DNA from: Bacteroidia bacterium
GTDB taxonomy: Bacteria > Bacteroidota > Bacteroidia > NS11-12g > UBA955
Length of the DNA stretch: 13,938 nt
Reading direction: 5' to 3'
NCBI GenBank assembly: GCA_023254645.1
Contig: JALRLA010000281.1
Coordinates: 1-13,938 of the forward strand
Positions 6,696 to 13,938 of the stretch are shown in pieces. The position numbers were made by a program, and so were the translations under genes. The notes under the pieces are model-generated. The model ran no database searches. It was not told the DNA's origin and saw only the letters and a program-made list of their open reading frames with translations. The first letter of the stretch is position 1, and each line of letters begins with the position of its first letter.

Positions 6696-7944
6696 ATGCG
6701 CCGGTCAGGGTGTGAACGGAAATTTCAGGGAAGATTCCCATGCGGCCTGGGTAGCCCAGATAGCCGAATCCACGGTTGACGTACAAGTGCTGATCTTTCT
6801 CGGTGTAAAGATCCAACCACTCTTTGTAAACCATTTTTACAGGGCTCCAGCGGTAAAACTTGGTATCAACACCGAACTGCATGCCATGGGTATGGCCGGA
6901 GAAAGTCGCGGCAATTTGGGTTTTGCCCAAGACCTGTTCGCGCCAATGACTGGGGTCGTGGCTCAGCAATAACTGAACAGAAGTATCTAGGCCTTGGCTG
7001 GCCTTATCCAAATCCCCGTATTTGGGGAAGCGCCCTTTGGCGCTCCAGTTTTGAACCCCAATGATCCCCAATTTCTCTCCGTCTTTTTCCACCACACGGT
7101 GCTCGTCGAGCAAGATGTCCCAACCCATTTGTTTGTGGTAAGAGATCAGATCTTCCAAGTTCTTTTTCTTGGCTTGGGGAGAAGGCCAAGGAACGTAGTC
7201 CCCGTAATCGTGGTTGCCCAAGATGGAGTATACACCCATGGGGGCTTTGATTTGCCCAAATAGGTCCATCCACGGCAAAACTTCATCGCTTCGATCGTTG
7301 ACCAAGTCACCCGTAAAGAAGACCATATCGGCATTTTCGGCTTTGATCATGTCAATACCTCGAGCCACCGCTTCACGGCTCCAGAAAGAGCCGGAATGGA
7401 TGTCGGAAATCTGAATAATTTTCAACCCTTCGAAAGCTTTTGGCAGACCCTTGATGCTCAGTTTACGGCGTTTGATTTGGTAATTGTGAGCACCCTTGAC
7501 GACGCCCCAAATGGCCGTTCCTACAAAGGCGGCTCCAATGCCCAATCCCAAGTAGTTCAGGAATTTCAATCGGGTCATGCCCGCAGGATTGTTGGGCACT
7601 TCGGTGTTATCGGTGAAAAAGTAAGCGTATATCCAGCGGAACAGGCGCAGCAAATCATCGGTCATCAAGAACAAAGCCCAAATGAGTTTGGCGATGGTAA
7701 CCAAAAAGAAGAATACCGCGACATAGCGCAATACCTGCGGGCTGATGGTGATGGCATCGAAGCGCTGCAAGGTCCAGAAGATCATCATGGCCGCCGTATA
7801 GCCCCAGTAAACCCACTTCAAGATCAAGCGCGAGCGCTCGCTCCAATTCTGGGTGACAACCTTCAATCCGAACCAAGCATACAAATCAATGGCCAGAAAA
7901 AAGACCATGAAAAACGACATTCCTATTAGGCGGCTTTTAAACAT
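6694..7944 (-). CDS. Membrane-anchored calcineurin-like metallophosphoesterase
   Basis: This 416-residue protein has an N-terminal membrane region (hydrophobic segments near residues 6-30, 42-58, 72-95 and 130-148) followed by a calcineurin-like phosphoesterase domain from about residue 170. All metal-binding blocks are present: ISDIHSG (Asp181, His183), FFTGDLVND (Asp213), LGNHDYG (Asn244, His245), LLSHDP (His329) and FSGHTHG (His351, His353). The architecture resembles the YkuE/YaeI-like predicted phosphohydrolases that act at the inner membrane; some relatives hydrolyse UDP-diacylglucosamine in lipid A synthesis, but this cannot be assigned here. The start at 7944 (MFKSRLIGMSFF) is chosen over the longer frame reaching 8028. 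The longer form would add 28 polar residues before the first membrane segment and overlap the divergent gene, and a TACTTTTG box lies just before 7944. Confidence 0.85.
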   Translation of the reverse strand: MFKSRLIGMSFFMVFFLAIDLYAWFGLKVVTQNWSERSRLILKWVYWGYTAAMMIFWTLQRFDAITISPQVLRYVAVFFFLVTIAKLIWALFLMTDDLLRLFRWIYAYFFTDNTEVPNNPAGMTRLKFLNYLGLGIGAAFVGTAIWGVVKGAHNYQIKRRKLSIKGLPKAFEGLKIIQISDIHSGSFWSREAVARGIDMIKAENADMVFFTGDLVNDRSDEVLPWMDLFGQIKAPMGVYSILGNHDYGDYVPWPSPQAKKKNLEDLISYHKQMGWDILLDEHRVVEKDGEKLGIIGVQNWSAKGRFPKYGDLDKASQGLDTSVQLLLSHDPSHWREQVLGKTQIAATFSGHTHGMQFGVDTKFYRWSPVKMVYKEWLDLYTEKDQHLYVNRGFGYLGYPGRMGIFPEISVHTLTGA

Positions 7945-7951
7945 GAGGGTG

Positions 7952-7986
7952 CAAAAGTACAGAGGGTTAACAGGCTGAGAGGTCAA
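7952..7986 (-). promoter_or_regulatory. Candidate promoter of the metallophosphoesterase gene
   Basis: On the minus strand TACTTTTG (7959-7952) matches TAnnTTTG exactly, and a TTG at 7986-7984 lies 24 nt upstream, slightly longer than the usual 17-23 nt spacer. The box ends 7 nt before the ATG at 7944, giving a very short leader. It supports the shorter start for this gene. Confidence 0.45.
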
Positions 7987-8003
7987 AAGTTCGACCAAGT
8001 CCT

Positions 8004-8011
8004 TATTTTTG
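8004..8011 (+). promoter_or_regulatory. TAnnTTTG -7-like box of the Asp-box protein gene
   Basis: TATTTTTG at 8004-8011 is an exact TAnnTTTG match ending 6 nt before the ATG at 8018. No TTG occurs at the -33 position, so it is only a partial promoter by consensus. It lies in the 73-nt divergent spacer shared with the phosphoesterase gene. The TTG at 8009 that opens the longest possible reading frame is inside this box, which argues against its use as a start. Confidence 0.35.
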
Positions 8012-8017
8012 GGGTCT

Positions 8018-11000
8018 ATGAATCGCAATCGCCTTGTGACCTTTTGTTTAAGCTTGTTCGTGCTAGCCGCCGTCCAAGCCCAAAGCTTTGAGCAAATTTT
8101 GGATCAGTACCCTGTTCGCAGCGTTGGACCTTCGGCCATGAGTGGTCGTGTAACCGCCATCGCAGTGCCCAGTCACCAACCCCAAACCATTTACGCCGGC
8201 ACCGCCAGCGGTGGAGTTTGGAAAAGCGACAACGGCGGCATTGCCTGGAAGCCCATTTTTGATGAGCAATCGGTTCAGAGCATTGGGTCGGTCGCTGTCA
8301 ACCCTTTGAACAACGACGAAGTCTGGGTCGGAACAGGTGAAGGGAATCCCCGCAACTCGCACAATTCAGGTGCCGGCTTGTACCGCAGCTTAGACGGTGG
8401 CCGAACTTGGACGCTCATGGGCTTGGAAAACACCAAAACCCTGCATCGCATTGTCATCAATCCCCAAGACCCCCGCATCATTCACGTGGCGGCCATGGGT
8501 TCGGTTTGGGGACCCAACGCCGAGCGCGGCGTGTACCGAAGTACCGATGGAGGAGCCACTTGGAAATTGGTTCTTTCGGCCAATGCCACCACCGGCTGTG
8601 CCGAACTGGTTCAAGACCCGAGCAACCCCAATAAGCTATTGGCCGCTCTTTGGGACTTTGAGCGCAAACCATACACCTTCCGTTCGGGAGGCCCGGGGTC
8701 GGGATTGCACATGAGTGTAGACGGCGGAGCTACTTGGACCCGCTTGAACAGCGAACAAAACGGAATGCCCAAAGGCGATTTGGGCCGCATCGGTATCGCC
8801 ATTTCGGCTTCTGAACCCAACCGCGTTTACGCCTTGATTGAGGCTGGAGAAACCGGTGTTTACCGCTCCAATGATGGAGGTTACCACTGGTCATTGGTGA
8901 GCACCGAGGCCAACGCTGGCAACCGCCCTTTTTACTACCACGAAATCTATTGCGACCCCAAAAACGAAAACCGCGTGTACAGCATTTGGAGCCAGGTATC
9001 GGTAAGCGAAGACGGTGGCAAACACTGGGACATCCTGGCCGATTGGGGAGAGATTCACCCCGATCACCACGCCTTTTACATCAACCCTGCTGATCCCAAG
9101 CACTTGATCAACGGCAACGATGGCGGTTTGAACATCTCCTACGACGGGGGCCAAACCTGGCGATATGCCGAGAACATTCCCGTGGGTCAATTCTACCACG
9201 TAGCCATCGATAACGACCTTCCTTATCACATTTACGGAGGTTTGCAGGACAACGGTTCTTGGCGCGGTCCGGCCTATCAGTGGGTGCGCGGCCCCATTCG
9301 CTCGCACAGCTGGCAAGAGCTGCTTTTTGGCGACGGTTTTGATGTGCAGCCTCATCCGGGCAATTCCATGAAGGGCTATGCCATGTACCAAGGTGGCAAC
9401 GTGTATCGATACGATTTGGAAACGCAGGAGTCGGTGAAGATCAAGCCTGAGCATCCCGGCGGATGGCCACTTCGCTACAACTGGAATGCCGCCATTGCCC
9501 TGCATCCATCCAAACCCGATGCCTTGTATTTTGGCAGCCAATATTTGCATTACAGCGAAGACGAGGGCCGCAGTTGGCGCATCATTTCACCCGATTTGAC
9601 CACCAACGACACCAGCAAATTGCACCAAGCCGAAAGCGGAGGCTTGACCATCGACGCCACCAATGCCGAAAACTACTGCAGCATCATTGCCATCGGCAAT
9701 TCAGCGGCCGATGAGAAGGTCTTGTGGGTGGGAACCGATGACGGCAATGTTCAACTGAGTCGAGACCACGGAGCGACTTGGACCAACGTGGCCAAGAACA
9801 TCAAAGGCCTTCCCAAGAATGCCTGGATCCCTTACCTGTACGTAAGTGCGAAGAATGCAGGCGAATGCTGGGTCATCGCCAACAACTATCGCCAAAATGA
9901 CTTTGCTCCTTACCTTTTCAAGACCAGCGATTACGGCAAAACTTGGATTCGTTTGGCAACCCCCGATCAAGTCAAAGGTCACTGTTTGAGCGTGCTTCCC
10001 GATCAGAAGAACGCCAATTTGGTATTCTTAGGCACCGACCGCGGTTTGTGGGTGAGCCAAAATGCGGGAACCACTTGGACCCGCTGGAAACAGTTCCCCG
10101 CTTGCCCGGTTCAAGACCTAAAATGGCAGGCCCGTGAAAACGACTTGGTCGTTGGAACTTTCGGCCGAAGCATCTTTGTGGTCGATGACCTTAGTGCCTT
10201 GCAAGCCTCAGCCGGCAACCAAGCCCAACAAGGTTCGGTTCATATCTACAATGCCACAACCGGCTATTTGGTTGAATTTGCCCAACCCTCAGGAGTTCGC
10301 TTTGGTGCCGACGGCGAATTCGCCGGCCAAAACCGCCCCGGAGGTAGCCTAATTACCCTGTGGGTGAATGGCGAAAAGGGCAAAAAAATCGAAGCCACTG
10401 GCTTGATTTACAACGACCAAGGCGAACGCGTTCGCCGCCACGAAATGAAGTTTGACTCCAGCGGTCTGTACCGCATTCCCTACCGATTGATTCAAGATGG
10501 CGTTTTGTTGCCGAGCCACAGCACGCACAAAGAAGGCGAGACCCTTCCTCCGGGTTTGCCCTTGGCCCCCGGCAACTACAAAATGGTCATCAAAGTGGGA
10601 AATGATTCTTCTACCGTATCACTGAAAGTGTTGCCAAGTCCCTTGACGCATTACGACCCGGCTGCCCGCCAGCGATTGGAAACCAATTACCAGCGTTTTG
10701 CCCAAAGTGCCGACCGCGGATACAAACTCTTCGAAGGCCTCAAAGAAGCCGAGAAGCTGAGCCAAACATGGCTGAATCAGCCCTATGCTCAAGACTCGGC
10801 TCAAGATCACCTGAAAAAAGCCTACAAACCCATCGCCGACAGCTTAGCAACCTTGAAGGGCTTGTTCATGCTACCAGCCGATTATCGCCCTTACGAAGAG
10901 GCGACCCTCCGACTCATGGATCGCTATGAATCGGCCATGTCGTTAGGCCTTGGTGATGGAATGGAAAATGCCGAATTCGCCTTGTCCAACCTAGAACGTC

Positions 11001-11116
11001 ACTTGGATTCTGTCGCCAAGCGCAGCAACGCCTTTTTTGAAGGTGAATGGAAAAAATGGGTGAACGAGGTTCAGCAATTCCAGCAAAAATTGACGCCCGA
11101 ACTGGGAGGCTATTAA
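8018..11116 (+). CDS. Large exported Asp-box (BNR) repeat protein, VPS10/sortilin-like beta-propeller
   Basis: This 1032-residue protein starts with a signal peptide (MNRNRLVTFCLSLFVLAAVQ, cleavage likely after AQA or QAQ), so it is exported. About 650 residues follow with eleven Asp-box type motifs, including SDNGGIAW, SLDGGRTW, STDGGATW, SVDGGATW, SNDGGYHW, SEDGGKHW, SYDGGQTW, SEDEGRSW, SRDHGATW, TSDYGKTW and SQNAGTTW, the mark of a beta-propeller fold. The blocks DHHAFYINPADPKHLINGND and FGDGFDVQPHP are typical of the large Bacteroidota 'VPS10/sortilin-like glycosyl hydrolase' family, whose activity is not established. A beta-rich segment and a helical C-terminal region (about 880-1032) follow. 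No lipobox Cys and no T9SS sorting tail are visible, so a periplasmic or outer-membrane-associated location is inferred. ATG 8018 is chosen over TTG 8009 because it gives the clean signal peptide. Its stop overlaps the convergent amylase stop. Confidence 0.88.
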   Translation: MNRNRLVTFCLSLFVLAAVQAQSFEQILDQYPVRSVGPSAMSGRVTAIAVPSHQPQTIYAGTASGGVWKSDNGGIAWKPIFDEQSVQSIGSVAVNPLNNDEVWVGTGEGNPRNSHNSGAGLYRSLDGGRTWTLMGLENTKTLHRIVINPQDPRIIHVAAMGSVWGPNAERGVYRSTDGGATWKLVLSANATTGCAELVQDPSNPNKLLAALWDFERKPYTFRSGGPGSGLHMSVDGGATWTRLNSEQNGMPKGDLGRIGIAISASEPNRVYALIEAGETGVYRSNDGGYHWSLVSTEANAGNRPFYYHEIYCDPKNENRVYSIWSQVSVSEDGGKHWDILADWGEIHPDHHAFYINPADPKHLINGNDGGLNISYDGGQTWRYAENIPVGQFYHVAIDNDLPYHIYGGLQDNGSWRGPAYQWVRGPIRSHSWQELLFGDGFDVQPHPGNSMKGYAMYQGGNVYRYDLETQESVKIKPEHPGGWPLRYNWNAAIALHPSKPDALYFGSQYLHYSEDEGRSWRIISPDLTTNDTSKLHQAESGGLTIDATNAENYCSIIAIGNSAADEKVLWVGTDDGNVQLSRDHGATWTNVAKNIKGLPKNAWIPYLYVSAKNAGECWVIANNYRQNDFAPYLFKTSDYGKTWIRLATPDQVKGHCLSVLPDQKNANLVFLGTDRGLWVSQNAGTTWTRWKQFPACPVQDLKWQARENDLVVGTFGRSIFVVDDLSALQASAGNQAQQGSVHIYNATTGYLVEFAQPSGVRFGADGEFAGQNRPGGSLITLWVNGEKGKKIEATGLIYNDQGERVRRHEMKFDSSGLYRIPYRLIQDGVLLPSHSTHKEGETLPPGLPLAPGNYKMVIKVGNDSSTVSLKVLPSPLTHYDPAARQRLETNYQRFAQSADRGYKLFEGLKEAEKLSQTWLNQPYAQDSAQDHLKKAYKPIADSLATLKGLFMLPADYRPYEEATLRLMDRYESAMSLGLGDGMENAEFALSNLERHLDSVAKRSNAFFEGEWKKWVNEVQQFQQKLTPELGGY

Positions 11117-13533
11117 GGCTGGGTATAGAAAAATTCAGCAGAGCCTGGATTCACTGTTAGGTTGCATTGGCCGTGGGTCCAACCCACTTTACCCTGCGAC
11201 CACAGCATGCGAATTTGGGCGGGTACTTCACCGGTTGGGGAGTAGCTCCAGGGTTCGCTGCTTTGGTTGAACAGGATCCAAACCACTTGATCAAAGTACC
11301 GGCGCTCCACCACCAAATGCTGGTCGTCTTGGGCCACGATGCGGGTATCGCCGTACAACAAGGCCATGTGCGATTGGCGCAAATGAGTCGCCTTAGACAC
11401 CCGGTCTTTGTGCTGCTTTTCGGCAGGCGTCAAAGCCGTCTTGGAACCTTGCAAACCGCTGCTGAAGCGCATCATTCTTCGGTTGTCCGGGTCGTTGGCC
11501 CCGGGCATGCCGATTTCATCTCCATAGTAAATGACAGGCACTCCGGGAACCGCCATCATGAAGGCAGTCAAATTCAACAATCGCTGATACCCCTGAGGGC
11601 CCTGCACCTGAATATCGCGGTCCCAACCTGCTTGTTTCATGTCCTCGCCATCGGCCAAAGAGCCATCGGCTAGGGAGATGAAACGGGGACGGTCTTGGTT
11701 ACCGGTGATGTTGCCCATGCTATGATGGGAGCCATAGTAACGACGGGAATCGTTGGCTACAGCCGCGAGCTGCGTGCATCCGCCGAGACCTGACTTGAAC
11801 GCAGCCACAGCGGCATCGTAGAGGTTAAAATCGAACTGGGCCTGGAACAATCCCGTTCCCAAATAAGAACCGATCAACTCTGGGCTGCCATAGGTCTCCC
11901 CAATCTGGTACACCGTTTTCTCAGGCAATCGATCGCCTTTGCTAGGCCCGACAACTTGGCTGTTGATCTTGTGCGTAAGGGCACGCCAGAAGGGAGTGGG
12001 CACGTGCTTGGCCGCATCGTGGCGCAGGCCATCAAAGTCGTATTCGAGCATCCACCACAAGGCGGTATCGCTCATTTGATCAACCACTTGTGAATTGAAG
12101 AAATTGAAACTGGGCATGTGGTCGTCAAACCAAGTGGTCAAACGTTGATCATCCCAGCGCTCGGTATTCTTGCTACCATCGGGCAAATACAAGGAAGTGA
12201 ACCAATCGGGGTGATCTTTGTACAAGCTGTGCTCCACATGAACGTGGTGACCAACATAGTCCAAGACCACACTCAACCCGTTCGCATGGGCCACATCCAA
12301 AAAGGTGCGAAGTTCTTGCGGAGTGCACAGGCGAGGGTCAGTCTCTTTCAACGAAATCGGCCAGTACCCGTGGTAGCCGCTGAACTTCGTTTTGGGGTTT
12401 TTGGGCCACTGCCCCCAAGGAGTTTCGGGGTTGCGCACAATGGGTGAAATCCATAGGGTATTTATGCCCAAGCGGTGAAAATAACCCTCTTTGATTTTGA
12501 CCGTCAAACCCGCAATGTCTCCACCAAAATAATCAACCTTGGGATTGACATCCTCACGGTTCAAAGGCCTATTATTGGCCTTGTTTCCATCGACAAAGCG
12601 ATCGATCATGGGGTTATACAAAATCTGTCGGCGGGGGTCGCGGTGGTTGCTGCGATCAGAAGCGTTTTCTATGACTTGCCCGTCTACCAAGGGAATCATG
12701 ACATCGTTCGACACTGACTGGCTGTCACAGATCCAAACCCGGAGATAGCTATGACCCAAGGTCTCTTGGGGAATGGAAATGCTGATTTGGTGGTCAAATT
12801 GGCCGCTTGTCCATTCCAGTTCTCGGTTGTTGAGCAAGGCCACAACCCTTTGGGGGGCCGAACAACCTTGATAGGCCAAATGAACCGTGGCTCCCTTGTG
12901 CCAAGCCGTGCGCAGTTGCAAATCGCTCGCTTCTACTTTGATCACGGAATTAAACCCGCACATGCCGTTTGAAAGGGAATCGTCATTCTGCTGATCACGC
13001 AATTCCTGGCCCCCATTGATCACATATATATATTGGTGAGTACCCGGAGCCAACAGAGCCTCGCCATGCCAGGCGCCCTTTTCGTATTGAAGCGACAAAT
13101 TGTTGGGATTCCAGGCATTGAAACTCCCCTTGATTTGAACGGATTTCAGTTGATGCTGGTTGTCAACAAAAAGGAAGGTACGGCTCTCCTTTTCGCTGGC
13201 GCGAAGTGGGATCGAGACAACGGCGTCTTTCACATACAACTTCAAGCTCGCCAAGGGAAGGGCGAAATCGTCTTTCCAAATCTGAACACTGTCGGAATTG
13301 TCAACGCGCTCCAAATGCCAACCGGCGTCTAATGACCAGGAATCAATGGCCGAGGGTTCGTACACAAAATCGCTCAACCATATCCAAGTTTTGCCGGGCT
13401 CCAAGGTGACCAAACTGCTCAATCCCGCAACCGGAATTTCAGATTGAGCCACCGTTTTTTCTTGCAGATCACCGCAAGAGGAAAGGCTCAGAAATAAGGC
13501 TGCTAACAGGAATGGCACCAGGCGTTTTTGCAT
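11113..13533 (-). CDS. Large GH13 alpha-amylase lipoprotein with N-terminal CBM48-like module
   Basis: This 806-residue surface or periplasmic alpha-glucan hydrolase has a signal peptide ending in LSLSSCGD (Cys20), a good lipobox. Residues about 35-115 form a beta-rich N-terminal domain. Residues 118-200 contain IKGSFNAWNPNN...HGEALLAPGTHQYIYVING, the pattern of a CBM48/AMPK glycogen-binding E-set. A second beta domain (205-285) precedes the GH13 barrel (about 300-720). Catalytic residues are Asp506 (DGLRHDAAKHV), Glu546 (YQIGETYG) and Asp614 (ITGNQDRPRF); GDEIGMPG (671-678) is also typical. Two usual signature residues differ: region I reads DYVGHH, so the common Asn is His429, and region IV reads NQD, so the common His is Gln613. 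The gene has its own near-perfect promoter. The multi-domain build suggests starch or long glucans as substrate, complementing the smaller GH13 enzyme at 454-1848. Exact specificity is unknown. Confidence 0.92.
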   Translation of the reverse strand: MQKRLVPFLLAALFLSLSSCGDLQEKTVAQSEIPVAGLSSLVTLEPGKTWIWLSDFVYEPSAIDSWSLDAGWHLERVDNSDSVQIWKDDFALPLASLKLYVKDAVVSIPLRASEKESRTFLFVDNQHQLKSVQIKGSFNAWNPNNLSLQYEKGAWHGEALLAPGTHQYIYVINGGQELRDQQNDDSLSNGMCGFNSVIKVEASDLQLRTAWHKGATVHLAYQGCSAPQRVVALLNNRELEWTSGQFDHQISISIPQETLGHSYLRVWICDSQSVSNDVMIPLVDGQVIENASDRSNHRDPRRQILYNPMIDRFVDGNKANNRPLNREDVNPKVDYFGGDIAGLTVKIKEGYFHRLGINTLWISPIVRNPETPWGQWPKNPKTKFSGYHGYWPISLKETDPRLCTPQELRTFLDVAHANGLSVVLDYVGHHVHVEHSLYKDHPDWFTSLYLPDGSKNTERWDDQRLTTWFDDHMPSFNFFNSQVVDQMSDTALWWMLEYDFDGLRHDAAKHVPTPFWRALTHKINSQVVGPSKGDRLPEKTVYQIGETYGSPELIGSYLGTGLFQAQFDFNLYDAAVAAFKSGLGGCTQLAAVANDSRRYYGSHHSMGNITGNQDRPRFISLADGSLADGEDMKQAGWDRDIQVQGPQGYQRLLNLTAFMMAVPGVPVIYYGDEIGMPGANDPDNRRMMRFSSGLQGSKTALTPAEKQHKDRVSKATHLRQSHMALLYGDTRIVAQDDQHLVVERRYFDQVVWILFNQSSEPWSYSPTGEVPAQIRMLWSQGKVGWTHGQCNLTVNPGSAEFFYTQP

Positions 13534-13537
13534 GGCA

Positions 13538-13568
13538 CAAAACTACAGGCTATGGTTGAAGCACCCAA
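13538..13568 (-). promoter_or_regulatory. Bacteroidota-type promoter of the large amylase gene
   Basis: On the minus strand TTG (13568-13566), a 20-nt spacer and TAGTTTTG (13545-13538) give a full match to the Bacteroidota promoter TTG-N17-23-TAnnTTTG. The box ends 4 nt before the ATG at 13533, so the mRNA would be leaderless or nearly so. The -33 element and part of the spacer lie inside the 3' end of the upstream phosphatase-fold gene, giving the amylase independent control despite the 16-nt gap. Confidence 0.6.
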
Positions 13569-13938
13569 GCCGAAAGCCGATGAATGCCAGTGATTTGTTC
13601 GGCCCAAATGGCATACAATTGACCCGACTGACCGGTAAAACCCGACAGTTCAGAACCCCGGTAAACTTGGCGACCTTGGGCATCGTATACGACCCACAAA
13701 CAGGGGCCCCTGAGCTCGGCATTCCAATGGGTGCCATCGTACCAAACACGGGTATGGCTCCGAACGCTCTCGACGCTTGCATTCGGCAAATTCCAGTAAT
13801 AATGGGCATACACCGGGTAGTGATCGCTGGTATTGTTGCCATAGCCCGAAATGTACTTGTCGGCATACAACACGGCCGAAGAGTCCTTCACCCAGAAGGG
13901 CTTCAGCGCGGGGGTAGCCGCCTGGTGATCGATCATAT
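13550..13938 (-). CDS. Endonuclease/exonuclease/phosphatase-fold protein, C-terminal part (truncated by right window edge)
   Basis: The frame is open from the right edge to a TAG at 13552-13550, giving about 129 visible codons; the first ATG (13936) is probably internal. MIDHQAATPALKPFW followed by YGNNTSDHYPVYAHYYW is the C-terminal end of an endonuclease/exonuclease/phosphatase (DNase I-like) domain: IDH is a conserved strand and the SDHYPV histidine is the last catalytic motif. After about 12 linker residues comes a beta-rich tail, LWVVYDAQGRQVYRGSE...LYAIWAE...HRLSAWVLQP. Its plan resembles a type A T9SS C-terminal sorting domain (VYD-x-x-GR, a middle strand, a terminal hydrophobic strand), which would mean secretion to the cell surface or medium. 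The usual N-terminal PNP of that domain is not seen. Substrate (nucleic acid or phosphoester) is unknown. Confidence 0.8.
   Translation of the reverse strand, partial: MIDHQAATPALKPFWVKDSSAVLYADKYISGYGNNTSDHYPVYAHYYWNLPNASVESVRSHTRVWYDGTHWNAELRGPCLWVVYDAQGRQVYRGSELSGFTGQSGQLYAIWAEQITGIHRLSAWVLQP

Noticed and set aside
7396..7929. 177-codon plus-strand frame antisense to the phosphoesterase
   Set aside because: It lies wholly within the well-supported phosphoesterase gene, has no promoter-like signal, and encodes no recognisable motif.
8009..8017. TTG start at 8009 for the Asp-box protein
   Set aside because: It would add only MGS in front of a clean signal peptide that begins at ATG 8018, and the TTG lies inside the TATTTTTG promoter-like box.
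7945..8028. N-terminal 28-residue extension of the metallophosphoesterase (start at 8028)
   Set aside because: It overlaps the start of the divergent gene, covers a perfect TACTTTTG box, and adds polar residues before the first membrane segment.
8212..10090. Repeated DGG-x-TW coding segments as possible DNA repeats
   Set aside because: The repetition is at the protein level (Asp-boxes) with divergent codons and irregular spacing; it is not a tandem DNA repeat or CRISPR array.
1..13938. Possible mobile element, prophage, defence island or biosynthetic cluster
   Set aside because: No transposase, integrase, phage, restriction, toxin-antitoxin or synthase gene, and no terminal inverted repeats were seen; gene content is metabolic and housekeeping.

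Overview
The window looks like an ordinary chromosomal stretch from a member of the Bacteroidota, probably of the Flavobacteriales type. The signs are promoter-like TAnnTTTG boxes (the Bacteroidota -7 element) next to several starts, almost no Shine-Dalgarno sequences, two Cys-containing lipoprotein signal peptides, a C-terminus resembling a type IX secretion sorting domain, and a family-typical HtpG and RecX. The taxon is inferred from these features, not from any search. No tRNA, rRNA, CRISPR array, insertion sequence, phage gene or integrase is visible.

Layout. (i) 1-394, minus: 5' part of a YbjN-like gene that runs off the left edge. (ii) 454-3183, plus: a two-gene unit encoding a GH13 alpha-amylase lipoprotein and an SLC45/GPH-type sugar symporter 3 nt downstream. 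(iii) 3208-4248, plus: a confident aminocarboxymuconate-semialdehyde decarboxylase (ACMSD, kynurenine pathway). (iv) 4259-4744, minus: recX, convergent with ACMSD and divergent from htpG. (v) 4835-6646, plus: htpG (Hsp90), closed by a strong intrinsic terminator at 6671-6695 whose T-tract overlaps the stop codon of the next gene. (vi) 6694-7944, minus: a membrane-anchored calcineurin-like metallophosphoesterase. (vii) 8018-11116, plus: a large exported protein with eleven Asp-box (BNR) repeats. (viii) 11113-13533, minus: a second, larger GH13 lipoprotein with an N-terminal CBM48-like module. (ix) 13550-13938, minus: the C-terminal end of an endonuclease/exonuclease/phosphatase-fold protein with a T9SS-like tail, cut by the right edge.

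How the genes work together. The clearest functional link is alpha-glucan use: the amylase at 454-1848 would release maltooligosaccharides in the envelope and the adjacent symporter would import a small sugar. The second amylase at 11113-13533 could feed the same pathway but is a separate transcription unit. No SusC/SusD pair is in view. ACMSD, RecX, HtpG and the phosphoesterase are independent functions.

The main non-routine observation is regulatory: five of the genes have a TAnnTTTG or near-TAnnTTTG box only 4-7 nt before the start codon, implying leaderless or nearly leaderless mRNAs. The only complete operon-internal gene lacks one. I found no convincing new multi-gene system; the other findings are gene-level oddities.
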